Source: Avimonoglobus sp965151315 (GTDB lineage Bacteria > Bacillota > Clostridia > UBA1381). From it: a DNA stretch of 12,622 nucleotides. The notes below the pieces were generated by a model, which did not search any database, was not told the origin of the DNA, and saw nothing but the letters and a program-made list of their open reading frames with translations. The translations under genes were made by a program, and so were the position numbers. Positions 5,233 to 12,612 of the stretch are shown here, piece after piece; position 1 is the first letter of the stretch, and the number at the start of each line of letters is the position of its first letter. The stretch spans positions 1 to 12,622 of the forward strand of contig CBCTZG010000080.1 of the NCBI GenBank assembly GCA_965151315.1, written 5' to 3'.

Positions 5233-6039
5233 ATGGACGCGAGAACGCCGGTAAAACGAAGCACAGCGGGAAATGGGAATATCCAAAAACGCCATACCCA
5301 GAGGCAGCGGCAGCGGATCCGGGCTATGAAGCGGCGGCGGTTTATCTTTTTCTCGACGCTGATTTTGATCGCTGTTTCTGTCGTCTTGTTTTTTACCCCT
5401 TTGTTTAACATCCGGCATGTCGATATTGCGGGAAACAATCGGATATCTGTAGAGGAACTCAGACAGAGCATTGGCGCCGTAGAGGGGGAGAACCTGTTTC
5501 GGACCAGTACGGGGCGGATCAAAAAAAATATTCTGCAGTTTTCCTATGTGGATTCCGTAACAGTAAAACGGGTTTGGTTCCCGCCGTCGATCCGGGTGGC
5601 GGTAACAGAATGTGAACCCGGGGGTTATATTTTGGAAAATGAAAAATATGTAATCATTAACGAAAAGGCAAAGGTGCTGGAGGTAAGCGCGGAAGAACCA
5701 GAGGATATTCCCCAGCTGGTGGGGCTGACGTTATCCAAGCTGGAGCCGGGGCAGCGGCTGGAAATTACGGAAAATGATAAATTTGAAGTGATGATGCAGT
5801 GCCTGCAGGACATGCGAAAGCTGGGCATTTTAAATGGCGTAGAGATGATTTCTTTCGAGAATATGTCCAACATTTCCTTTAATTATGAAGACAGGCTAGA
5901 TGTGCTGTGTGGCAGCGACGTAGAGCTTTCGAAAAAGCTGGGCCTGTTCCGGGAAGCGATCCATTCCAGCAAATTAACAGAAAATTCCAGAGGCACCATT
6001 GATCTGAGTACAACAGGAAGAGCGGTTTATACGCCTTGA
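5233..6039 (+). CDS. divIB: Cell-division protein DivIB/FtsQ
   Basis: A bitopic septum protein that, with FtsL and DivIC, links the FtsZ ring to wall-synthesis enzymes. The 268 residues show a basic cytoplasmic tail (residues 1-36), one membrane helix at about 37-55 (FIFFSTLILIAVSVVLFF), and an external POTRA domain starting FNIRHVDIAGNNRIS, followed by the beta domain (VKRVWFPPSIRVAVTE). ATG 5233 is preferred because AGGAG 5220-5224 is 8 bases upstream; GTG 5224, nine bases earlier and overlapping the murA stop, would sit on the ribosome site itself. Co-transcription with murA is clear. DivIB sequences diverge strongly, so the call rests on topology, length and position. Confidence 0.92.
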   Translation: MDARTPVKRSTAGNGNIQKRHTQRQRQRIRAMKRRRFIFFSTLILIAVSVVLFFTPLFNIRHVDIAGNNRISVEELRQSIGAVEGENLFRTSTGRIKKNILQFSYVDSVTVKRVWFPPSIRVAVTECEPGGYILENEKYVIINEKAKVLEVSAEEPEDIPQLVGLTLSKLEPGQRLEITENDKFEVMMQCLQDMRKLGILNGVEMISFENMSNISFNYEDRLDVLCGSDVELSKKLGLFREAIHSSKLTENSRGTIDLSTTGRAVYTP

Positions 6040-6070
6040 TTTATCCAATTTATACAAAGGGAGAATGAAT

Positions 6071-6111
6071 AAGTGAAAAAAAGTGAAAATTTTGAAATAA
6101 ATTATCACTTT
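6071..6111. promoter_or_regulatory. Repeated AAGTGAAAA motif upstream of the ftsZ promoter
   Basis: AAGTGAAAA occurs at 6071-6079 and 6081-6089, ten bases apart (one helical turn), and again on the - strand as TTATCACTT (6102-6110) with one mismatch. AAAGTGA (6080-6086) and TCACTTT (6105-6111) also form a 7-bp inverted repeat. The cluster ends 5 bases before the -35. It is unlike the TGGGn repeats bound by MraZ. A transcription-factor site is an inference. Confidence 0.4.
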
Positions 6112-6115
6112 CCTC

Positions 6116-6144
6116 TTGAATAAATTGAAAAAACATAGTACAAT
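6116..6144 (+). promoter_or_regulatory. ftsZ promoter
   Basis: TTGAAT (6116-6121) and TACAAT (6139-6144) with a 17-base spacer. The predicted start is near 6151, about 30 bases before the ftsZ ATG and just ahead of AGGAGG 6167-6172. A second TATAAT at 6160-6165 has no matching -35. Confidence 0.7.
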
Positions 6145-6180
6145 AGTAAAAGCCAGAAGTATAATGAGGAGGAAATACGA

Positions 6181-7332
6181 ATGAGCAACATCGAATTGGA
6201 TTTGGAATCTTCTCAGCCGGTGGACGGTGCGAGAATTAAAGTTATAGGCGTAGGCGGCGGGGGCAATAATGCGGTAGACAGAATGATTGAAGCCGGCGTC
6301 AGCAAGGCGGAATTTATTTCTATTAACACAGACCTGCAGCAGCTCAAGTGTGTAAAAGCGCCAACAATCCTGCAGATTGGTACCAAGCTGACCCAAGGGC
6401 TTGGCGCAGGCGCAAAGCCGGAAATCGGAAAGAAAGCGGCAGAGGAAACCGAAGACGCAATTAAGGAATTGCTGAAGGACACGGAAATGGTGTTTATTAC
6501 CGCTGGCATGGGCGGCGGTACAGGGACAGGCGCGGCGCCGGTTATTGCAAAGCTTGCCAAAGACATGGGTATCTTGACGGTTGCTGTCGTAACGAAGCCG
6601 TTTTTCTTTGAAGGACCCCAGAGAATGAAAAACGCGGAAGCTGGTATTGCTGAATTAAGCCAGAATGTTGACTCCATCGTAACCATTCCCAATGACCTGC
6701 TGCTGAAAACCGCTGATAAAAAAATTACGATCAACGACTCCTTTAAACTGGCTGATGAAGTTTTACGCCAGGGTGTAGAAGGGATTATCGAGGTTATCGC
6801 GCAGAATGGGATTATCAGCTGTGACTTTGCGGATGTCAGCACCATTATGCGGGATTCCGGTGTTGCCCATATGGGGATTGGAATCGGCAAGGGCGAAAAC
6901 GCGGCGCAGGACGCTGTCCGCGCGGCAATCGAGAGCCCGTTGCTGGAAACCAGTATCGCCGGCGCGGAAAATGTGCTGTTAAATATTACCGGCGGTACGG
7001 AATTCTCGTTGGTCGATATGGGCGAGGTTTCGGGGATTGTGCGTGAGCTGGTTTCCCAGGACGCTACGATTATTGTTGGTACTGCTGTGGATGACCAGAT
7101 GAAGGATGAAATCAAGGTTACGCTGATTGCCACTGGATTGAACGCGGGCGCTAAGCGGAACAGCCAGAAGCCGGATTTTGGGTCAAGACCGATTACGGCG
7201 GCGGGCGCTGATTTTTCAGACCGTAAGGTGCCGACATTTACCAGCACCCAGGACGATGATAAAATCTTTTCCCGGACCTTAAAACCGGGGATGGACAACA
7301 TCAACGTCCCCTCATTTTTGAAGAAAAATTAA
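6181..7332 (+). CDS. ftsZ: Cell-division GTPase FtsZ
   Basis: FtsZ polymerises with GTP into the cytoplasmic Z ring. Of 383 residues, 17-31 hold the first nucleotide loop (IKVIGVGGGGNNAVDRM region) and 110-119 the tubulin signature GGGTGTGAAP. The synergy (T7) loop reads IISCDFADV at 211-219: the two catalytic acidic residues Asp215 and Asp218 are present, but the usual Asn two residues before the first Asp is Ser213. A linker follows from about 320, and the C-terminal peptide DNINVPSFLKKN is the conserved tail that binds FtsA/SepF-type anchors. AGGAGG 6167-6172 precedes the ATG by 8 bases. ftsA is not next to it, so membrane anchoring may rely on SepF or an ftsA elsewhere. Confidence 0.98.
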   Translation: MSNIELDLESSQPVDGARIKVIGVGGGGNNAVDRMIEAGVSKAEFISINTDLQQLKCVKAPTILQIGTKLTQGLGAGAKPEIGKKAAEETEDAIKELLKDTEMVFITAGMGGGTGTGAAPVIAKLAKDMGILTVAVVTKPFFFEGPQRMKNAEAGIAELSQNVDSIVTIPNDLLLKTADKKITINDSFKLADEVLRQGVEGIIEVIAQNGIISCDFADVSTIMRDSGVAHMGIGIGKGENAAQDAVRAAIESPLLETSIAGAENVLLNITGGTEFSLVDMGEVSGIVRELVSQDATIIVGTAVDDQMKDEIKVTLIATGLNAGAKRNSQKPDFGSRPITAAGADFSDRKVPTFTSTQDDDKIFSRTLKPGMDNINVPSFLKKN

Positions 7333-7334
7333 CT

Positions 7335-7363
7335 AAAAATCCACCCATATGGGTGGATTTTTT
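7335..7363. terminator. Bidirectional terminator between ftsZ and the AraC gene
   Basis: AAAAATCCACCC (7335-7346) and GGGTGGATTTTT (7351-7362) form a perfect 12-bp stem around ATAT. The T run serves ftsZ, and the A run becomes a T run on the other strand for the regulator gene, whose stop codon lies inside the structure. Confidence 0.92.
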
Positions 7364-8180
7364 ATATCGTGCTGTTGGACTTCATCCGTGTCCGGTAAGA
7401 AAGGGGCGTTTCCTCGTAACGCCGGGTAAACCGGCGGGAAAAATAAAATTGGTCACAGAATCCCAGTTCTTCGCTGATCTCCCGGATGGTTTTGTTTGTT
7501 TTGGTCAACAGATACTCCGCCCGGAAAAAAATCAGCTCGTCAATATATTTTCCTGGTGTCATGCCAACCTCCGCCTTAAATCGTTTGGAAAAGGTGCTTT
7601 CTGAAATAAACAGCCGGCGGGCCAGCGCCGCAGCGTTCAGCTGTATGGACAAATTCTGGCGGATATAGGCCACCGAAGCCAGGATCTCCGGCGAATAGCT
7701 AAAATCCCCAGGCTTTTCCAGCCCCAGCTTCTGGATTAGCAGGGCCGCAGAACGGTAGATCTCTTGTTTTAGCATCAGCGCGTCGGAAAGCTCGGAGCCG
7801 GCAAAATATGCTTTGATTTTCTGGATTTTTTCTAACGGAATGGGAAGGTATGCGCATTCGTTTGCTTGACGCAGCAAATCGAACCCATTGGGGGTAAAAA
7901 TATTGATGTGGAAGTACAGCTGGCATACCCGTTTTTCGCACCCGTAATGGAATAACAGGCCGGCTGGAATCAAGTATACATGCCCCGGACTGAGGCTGAT
8001 TTCCGTGCCGTGATACCGAAGAAAACCGCTGCCTTCGTCAATATAATACAGCCTTGAATACGGCGAACAGACGCTGCGGCCGATCCAGGAATGGTCCGCG
8101 GCGGCGTAGCCGCCGGTAATGATGTTGATATTCAGCTGATTCACCAGCTTTGTAGCGGGGTGGTTATACTGTATTTCCAT
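7362..8180 (-). CDS. AraC-family transcriptional regulator
   Basis: A 272-residue protein with the standard two-part layout. The N-terminal cupin-like sensing domain spans about 20-100 (YSRLYYIDEGSGFLRYHG, then LSPGHVYLIPAG). The C-terminal double helix-turn-helix spans about 165-265 (LNAAALARRLFISESTFSKRF, shortened to LARRLFISESTFSKRF, then IREISEELGFCDQFYFSRRF and the closing P-SYR). Such proteins usually activate sugar-use genes when they bind a ligand. The start ATG (complement of 8178-8180) has GGAG about 10 bases upstream. It is divergent from the adjacent alpha-L-fucosidase gene over a 142-base gap, which strongly suggests that it controls that gene; fucose or a fucosylated glycan as ligand is an inference. 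Confidence 0.93.
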   Translation of the reverse strand: MEIQYNHPATKLVNQLNINIITGGYAAADHSWIGRSVCSPYSRLYYIDEGSGFLRYHGTEISLSPGHVYLIPAGLLFHYGCEKRVCQLYFHINIFTPNGFDLLRQANECAYLPIPLEKIQKIKAYFAGSELSDALMLKQEIYRSAALLIQKLGLEKPGDFSYSPEILASVAYIRQNLSIQLNAAALARRLFISESTFSKRFKAEVGMTPGKYIDELIFFRAEYLLTKTNKTIREISEELGFCDQFYFSRRFTRRYEETPLSYRTRMKSNSTI

Positions 8181-8210
8181 ACTGAAAACTCCATATTTTT
8201 TATTAAAAAA

Positions 8211-8243
8211 TTCATATCAAAAACAGGTATGAAATGATATAAT
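8211..8243 (+). promoter_or_regulatory. Fucosidase promoter with dyad operator
   Basis: TATAAT (8238-8243) has an upstream TG at the extended -10 position (8235-8236), but the -35 region (8215-8220, TATCAA) is poor, as expected for an activator-dependent promoter. The inverted arms TTCATA (8211-8216) and TATGAA (8228-8233) flank 11 bases over the -35 region and are a candidate binding site for the divergent AraC-type regulator. Confidence 0.5.
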
Positions 8244-8322
8244 CAAATCCTAAAATCCATAAATATTATATTGTAAAACTACAGGAAAAGCAAGAAAAAT
8301 TTTCAAGAAAGAAGGGATTGCG

Positions 8323-9636
8323 ATGTCAAGCTATGTCACCCGCAAAACGCCGGGAGATACCGCCTGGTTTACCCATGACCGGTTCGGGATGTTTATCCAT
8401 TGGGGGCTTTACGCCATGCCCGCCCGGCATGAGTGGGTAAAAAACAGGGAAAAGACGCCGGAGGAACATTACGATTTGTACTTCAAGTACTTTGATCCGG
8501 ACTTGTACGACCCGAGAGAATGGGCCAGGCAGGCAAAAGCAGCCGGCATGAAGTACGCGGTGATGACCACCAAGCATCATGAGGGCTTTTGTATGTTCGA
8601 TTCGCAGTATACGGACTATAAATGCACCAATACAAAAGCGGGCCGGGATTTGATCCGGGAGTATGTGGATGCGTTCCGGGCGGAGGGGCTGCATATCGGC
8701 TTTTATTATTCGCTGATTGACTGGCACCATCCAGACTTTCCCATTGACCGTCTGCATCCGCGGCGGGATGATTCGGACGCCTATGAACAGAACAGGAACC
8801 GGGATATGCATAAATATGCGGAGTATATGCGCAATCAGGTCACAGAGCTGCTGACCAATTACGGTAAAATTGATATTTTGTGGTTTGACTTTTCCTATTC
8901 TGGGGCCGACCCGGCAGACAAGGATTGGATGCGGGGAAAGGGCAAGGACGACTGGGAGGCTGAGGCACTGATCCAAACCGCCCGCCGCCTGCAGCCCCAT
9001 ATCATTATTGATAACCGTACTGAGATTGAGCAGGATCTGTGGACGCCGGAGCAGTACCAGCCCCAGCAGTGGCTGCGGCACAATGAAACCGGCGAGCTGG
9101 TGACCTGGGAGGCGTGTCAGACATTATCCGGCTCTTGGGGCTATTATAGGGATGAAATGACCTGGAAATCGCCGGAGATGCTGATCCACATGCTGATCAA
9201 CACGGTATCCCTGGGCGGGAATTTCCTGATGAACGTGGGGCCGACGGCCCGGGGCTATTTAGACTACCGGGCAGAGGCGGCGCTGGCTGTTTATGCGGAC
9301 TGGATGCGGTACAACAGCCGGTCGATTTACGGCTGCACCATGGCGGAGCCAGAGTGGAAGGCGCCCCGGGGCTGCCGCTTTACGCAGAGCGTGGACGGCA
9401 AACGGCTGTATATCCATCTAATGGAATATCCTTATGCGTTTTTGGAGCTCCATGGCTTCGCAGGGAAAGTAGATTATGCTCAATTCCTGCATGATGGCAG
9501 CGAGATCCTTTTTACCGAAGGGGAAAGCGCACATTTCAGCGAGGGCCGGACAAAGGGTGACGATCTTCTGGTCATGAATATCCCGCCGGTTAAGCCTAAG
9601 GTGATTGTGCCGGTAATTGAAGTTTTCTTGAAATAA
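8323..9636 (+). CDS. GH29 alpha-L-fucosidase, cytoplasmic
   Basis: The enzyme should hydrolyse terminal alpha-L-fucose from glycans with retention of configuration. The 437 residues show the GH29 signature regions: FGMFIHWGLYAMP (21-33), AGMKYAVMTTKHHEGFCMFDS (74-94, shortened to KYAVMTTKHHEGF), LHIGFYYSLIDWHHPDFP (123-140), and KIDILWFDFS (182-191), where Asp189 is the expected nucleophile. GGNFLMNVGPTARG is another family motif. The small C-terminal part is a beta-rich domain. No signal peptide is present, so the substrate must be imported, probably as small fucosylated oligosaccharides, although no transporter is in the window. GAAGGG at 8311-8316 precedes the ATG. The acid/base residue cannot be assigned by eye, and linkage preference (GH29-A or GH29-B) is not decidable. 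Confidence 0.95.
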   Translation: MSSYVTRKTPGDTAWFTHDRFGMFIHWGLYAMPARHEWVKNREKTPEEHYDLYFKYFDPDLYDPREWARQAKAAGMKYAVMTTKHHEGFCMFDSQYTDYKCTNTKAGRDLIREYVDAFRAEGLHIGFYYSLIDWHHPDFPIDRLHPRRDDSDAYEQNRNRDMHKYAEYMRNQVTELLTNYGKIDILWFDFSYSGADPADKDWMRGKGKDDWEAEALIQTARRLQPHIIIDNRTEIEQDLWTPEQYQPQQWLRHNETGELVTWEACQTLSGSWGYYRDEMTWKSPEMLIHMLINTVSLGGNFLMNVGPTARGYLDYRAEAALAVYADWMRYNSRSIYGCTMAEPEWKAPRGCRFTQSVDGKRLYIHLMEYPYAFLELHGFAGKVDYAQFLHDGSEILFTEGESAHFSEGRTKGDDLLVMNIPPVKPKVIVPVIEVFLK

Positions 9637-9641
9637 TTACA

Positions 9642-9675
9642 AAAAATAAAGGCCGTGAAAGCGGTCTTTATTTTT
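9642..9675 (+). terminator. Rho-independent terminator after the fucosidase gene
   Basis: AAAAATAAAGGCCG (9642-9655) pairs with CGGTCTTTATTTTT (9662-9675) with one G-T wobble and a 6-base loop, and T-rich sequence follows. It separates the fucosidase unit from rdgB. Confidence 0.9.
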
Positions 9676-9702
9676 GTCTTTTAGAAAATTTCGGAAAACA
9701 TC

Positions 9703-9731
9703 TTGCAAATCTCATATAAATATAGTAGAAT
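9703..9731 (+). promoter_or_regulatory. rdgB promoter
   Basis: TTGCAA (9703-9708) and TAGAAT (9726-9731) are separated by 17 bases. The predicted start is near 9738, about 37 bases before the chosen rdgB ATG. Confidence 0.65.
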
Positions 9732-9774
9732 AAGAGTAGTAGCCTAAAAATATGATGAAATGGGTAAGGTATGC

Positions 9775-10368
9775 ATGAAAGTAATTGCAGCGACAAAAAA
9801 TAAAGGAAAGATTACGGAAATCCAGAAAATTTTAGGGGATCTGGATTTTCAGATCATATCCCAGGCAGATGCTGGGATCAATGTGGATATCGAGGAGACA
9901 GGCAAAACGTTTGCGGAAAATGCGCTGTTAAAAGCCAGGGCGGTAGCGCTTTTGTGTGACGAACCAGTGATCGCGGATGATTCCGGGCTTTGCGTAGATG
10001 CCTTAGGCGGACGGCCAGGGGTGTATTCCGCCCGATACGCGGGGGAAGATGCTACGGACCAGGAGCGGATGGAAAAGCTTTTGGCTGAACTGGATGGCCA
10101 GGAGAACCGGGCGGCCAGGTTTGTTTCTGTAGTGGCCATGATCTTGCCGGATGGGGAAGAAATCACGGCTGAGGGCATCGTTGAAGGCCATATTACGGAG
10201 GAGCCAGTAGGAGAAGGCGGATTTGGCTATGATCCCATTTTTTTCTGCGATGAGTTGGGGAAGACTTTTGGGGAAGCCCATTTGGCGGAAAAAAATAAAA
10301 TCAGCCATCGTGGCCGGGCTCTGCAAGCGCTGTATCAGAAAATTGCGAATCGGATAGGAGAAGAATAA
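9775..10368 (+). CDS. rdgB: dITP/XTP pyrophosphatase (RdgB/HAM1 family)
   Basis: Hydrolyses dITP, ITP and XTP to monophosphates, clearing deaminated purine nucleotides before they enter DNA or RNA; cytoplasmic, Mg-dependent. The 197 residues match the family length. Visible motifs are ATKNKGKITEI (5-15), VIADDSGLCVDALGGRPG (65-82) with the acidic pair Asp68-Asp69, GGFGYDPIFF (148-157), and ISHRGRAL (176-183). ATG 9775 is chosen because AAGG (9766-9769) precedes it and the protein then begins directly with the family's first strand; ATG 9760 would add five residues and lacks a ribosome site. A membrane protein gene follows after one base, so the two form an operon. Confidence 0.95.
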   Translation: MKVIAATKNKGKITEIQKILGDLDFQIISQADAGINVDIEETGKTFAENALLKARAVALLCDEPVIADDSGLCVDALGGRPGVYSARYAGEDATDQERMEKLLAELDGQENRAARFVSVVAMILPDGEEITAEGIVEGHITEEPVGEGGFGYDPIFFCDELGKTFGEAHLAEKNKISHRGRALQALYQKIANRIGEE

Positions 10369-10369
10369 A

Positions 10370-10888
10370 ATGGATATTTTTACTGAATTTATTGTGAAAA
10401 AAAGACACGAGCCCGTGGATTATCTGATATCGGTGGGCCTGGGCTTCGCGGCGCTGCTGCTGTCGTTTATTTTCCTGTTTACGCCGGTGGCGCAGTATTT
10501 GTTTGGCCTGGGACTTTTGCTTGCTGTAGGCGCGTGGTGGGGCGCGATTTACCTGATTCGGATGCGCAATGTGGAATTTGAGTATATCCTGACCAACGCG
10601 GAACTGGATATCGATAAAATCATGGCCCGTCGGCGCCGTAAACGTGTGATTACTGTTAATTTTAAGGAGATTGAGGTTTGTGCGCGGATTCACGACCCGG
10701 ACTTCCAGCATCAATACAGCAGGAAGGAAGGCGTTACCATTTTAAATCTGGCGGGGGATATAACGGCGGAAAATGTCTATTTTGTGGATTTTTCCAGGGA
10801 AGGCGAAAAAAAACGGGTTTTATTCCAGCCCAATGAAAAAATTATTGAATCAGTCAAAAAACTGAACCCTAGGGCAGTCCACGTATAA
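10370..10888 (+). CDS. Two-helix membrane protein, probably DUF6106 family
   Basis: A 172-residue protein that starts one base after the rdgB stop, with TAGGAG (10355-10360) as ribosome site. Two membrane helices span about 21-38 and 44-62 (VGLGFAALLLSFIFLF, then LFGLGLLLAVGAWWGAIYL), and both ends should face the cytoplasm. The soluble part starts FEYILTNAELDIDKIMARRRRK, shortened here to FEYILTNAELDIDKI; this pattern resembles the uncharacterised DUF6106 group of Clostridia, but I name it from memory. No catalytic motif is evident. The RRRRKR cluster next to the membrane may bind acidic lipids or RNA (inference). Pairing with rdgB does not reveal its role. Confidence 0.8.
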   Translation: MDIFTEFIVKKRHEPVDYLISVGLGFAALLLSFIFLFTPVAQYLFGLGLLLAVGAWWGAIYLIRMRNVEFEYILTNAELDIDKIMARRRRKRVITVNFKEIEVCARIHDPDFQHQYSRKEGVTILNLAGDITAENVYFVDFSREGEKKRVLFQPNEKIIESVKKLNPRAVHV

Positions 10889-10932
10889 TTTTTAAGGATA
10901 AGGCGGCTCGTATCGCTATAGATTATAAATGT

Positions 10933-10961
10933 AAAAAGGCCTGTGTAAAACAGGTCTTTTT
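10933..10961 (+). terminator. Rho-independent terminator after the rdgB operon
   Basis: AAAAAGGCCTGT (10933-10944) pairs with ACAGGTCTTTTT (10950-10961) with one G-T wobble and a GTAAA loop. It lies 44 bases after the membrane protein gene. Confidence 0.9.
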
Positions 10962-10982
10962 AAAAAGCGTCGTTTTGCTGCG

Positions 10983-11012
10983 GGCTGGCGGGGTGGCAAG
11001 GCCCCGCCGGCC
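10983..11012 (+). other. Very GC-rich hairpin ahead of nnr
   Basis: GGCTGGCGGGG (10983-10993) pairs with CCCCGCCGGCC (11002-11012) over 11 bp including one T-G wobble, with an 8-base loop. No T run follows. It ends 21 bases before the nnr ribosome site GGAGG (11034-11038). The gap 10962-11044 shows no convincing promoter, so the hairpin may cap or stabilise a read-through or processed nnr leader. Confidence 0.6.
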
Positions 11013-11044
11013 GAAATGCTGCACGTTGGGAAGGGAGGATACCT

Positions 11045-12574
11045 ATGAAGATTTGTACAGCCGCGCAAATGCGGGAGATTGACCGGACAGCCGAGGAGCT
11101 CGGCGGGATTCCCAGTATTGTTTTAATGGAAAACGCGGCGATCGCCTGTGTACAGGCGATCGAAGGGCTGCCGGCGGCCCGGCGGCAGGCAGGCATATTC
11201 TGTGGCCGGGGTAATAACGGCGGAGATGGGCTTGCTATTGCCCGGCATCTTATGAACCGGGGCTGGGCAGTGACCGTTTATCTGGTATGCGGGACCGCGT
11301 TTTCCCAAGACGCGTCGGTGAATTATGAAATTCTATCCAAAATGGGCGCAAAAATGATCGAGGTTTTGGATACAGATTTTCTCGAATACGAAATCCAACG
11401 GCAGGATGTGGTGATAGACGCCATATTCGGGACAGGGATCCATGGGGAAATAACCGGGCTGGCGGCGGATGTGATTGAGAGTATTAACCGCTGGGCGGAA
11501 ACGGTATTGGCGGTGGATATTCCCAGCGGTGTTAACGCCGATACAGGCGAGATCTGTGGCTGCGCGGTTCAGGCGGACGTAACCGTGACTTTCGCGGCCT
11601 ATAAAATGGGCATGCTGTTATTCCCCGGAGCGGAATATATGGGCAAAATCATGGTTGCGGATATCTCGATTCCTGAATATATTATTAGTGGGCAGGATTT
11701 TCACAGGAATATAACCGACGGAAAGCTTGTTCGGAAGCTGCTGCCTAAACGGCGGGAAAATTCACAAAAGGGAAATTATGGAAAGCTGCTCATTGTGGGC
11801 GGTTCCATAGGCATGTCCGGCGCGCCGGCGATGGCGGCACGGGCCGCGCTGAAAAGTGGCTGCGGGTTGGTAACAGTGGCCGTACCAGCGGGCCTTTGCG
11901 ATATTTTGGAAACCAAGGTTACGGAGGCTATGACCCTGCCGCTGCCGGAACGGGACGGACACGTGTCGCTGGACGCGTATGCAAAGATTGAAGAAAAGAT
12001 GCGGGATTCCGACGCGCTCCTGTTTGGGCCGGGGATCGGCAGAGATGCGGAGGCGGGCAGACTGTTAGAAAAAATCCTGAGCGGCGCGAAAATTCCGGTG
12101 CTGTTAGACGCTGACGCGTTGTTTTTAGTGGCCGGGCATCCGGAAATACTGGATGCCTGTGGGTGCAGCCTGGTTTTTACGCCTCATGCCATGGAAATGG
12201 CCCGGTTGGCTGGCCGTGACGTGGAAGATGTAGAGCGAAACAGGCCTGAGGCGGCGGAGCGGTTTGCCCAGGATAAAGGCGTAACGCTGGTTTTAAAAGG
12301 TAAACACACGATTGTTACATCGCCGGACGGGACGCAGTATTATAATATTACCGGCAACAGCGGGATGGCTACCGGCGGCAGCGGAGATGTGCTGGCGGGT
12401 ATGGCAGCGGCTTTTCTGGCAAGGGGCATGGAAGAAACAGATGCCGCAGTGCTGGCGGTTTACCTGCATGGACGGGCCGGGGATCTGGCTGCGGAAAAAT
12501 ATGGGAAAGAGTCTATGACCGCCTGCGATATTATCGAAAATATCGGAAATGCCCTGATATTACCTGTTGATTAA
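11045..12574 (+). CDS. nnr: Bifunctional NAD(P)HX epimerase/dehydratase
   Basis: Repairs damaged hydrated NADH and NADPH: the N-terminal half epimerises R- to S-NAD(P)HX, and the C-terminal half dehydrates the S form using ADP. The 509 residues equal the usual fused length. The epimerase domain (1 to about 215) shows GRGNNGGDGLAIARHL (54-69), VIDAIFGTG (123-131) and DIPSGVNADTG (158-168). The dehydratase domain (about 225-505) shows YGKLLIVGGSIGMSGAP (245-261), FGPGIG (327-332), VLLDADAL (352-359) and GNSGMATGGSGDVLAG (437-452). The usual TPHxGE motif reads FTPHAMEMARL (378-388), with Met in place of Gly. GGAGG 11034-11038 is 6 bases from the ATG. It is transcribed apart from rdgB because a terminator lies between them. 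Confidence 0.96.
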   Translation: MKICTAAQMREIDRTAEELGGIPSIVLMENAAIACVQAIEGLPAARRQAGIFCGRGNNGGDGLAIARHLMNRGWAVTVYLVCGTAFSQDASVNYEILSKMGAKMIEVLDTDFLEYEIQRQDVVIDAIFGTGIHGEITGLAADVIESINRWAETVLAVDIPSGVNADTGEICGCAVQADVTVTFAAYKMGMLLFPGAEYMGKIMVADISIPEYIISGQDFHRNITDGKLVRKLLPKRRENSQKGNYGKLLIVGGSIGMSGAPAMAARAALKSGCGLVTVAVPAGLCDILETKVTEAMTLPLPERDGHVSLDAYAKIEEKMRDSDALLFGPGIGRDAEAGRLLEKILSGAKIPVLLDADALFLVAGHPEILDACGCSLVFTPHAMEMARLAGRDVEDVERNRPEAAERFAQDKGVTLVLKGKHTIVTSPDGTQYYNITGNSGMATGGSGDVLAGMAAAFLARGMEETDAAVLAVYLHGRAGDLAAEKYGKESMTACDIIENIGNALILPVD

Positions 12575-12595
12575 ATGCCAAGACTATGTTATAAT
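12567..12595 (+). promoter_or_regulatory. Strong extended -10 promoter overlapping the nnr stop
   Basis: TTGATT (12567-12572) spans the end of nnr, followed by a 17-base spacer and TATAAT (12590-12595) with TG at the extended -10 position (12587-12588). The hexamers match those of the murA promoter. It serves the gene starting at the right edge. Confidence 0.75.
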
Positions 12596-12612
12596 AAAGA
12601 GGAATTCAAAGA

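Noticed and set aside
6213..7304. Minus-strand open frame of 363 codons opposite ftsZ
   Set aside because: Shadow of a highly conserved gene on the other strand.
10906..10961. Attenuator or riboswitch controlling nnr
   Set aside because: Only 44 bases separate the upstream gene from the hairpin, with no conserved aptamer-like structure; an ordinary operon terminator explains it.
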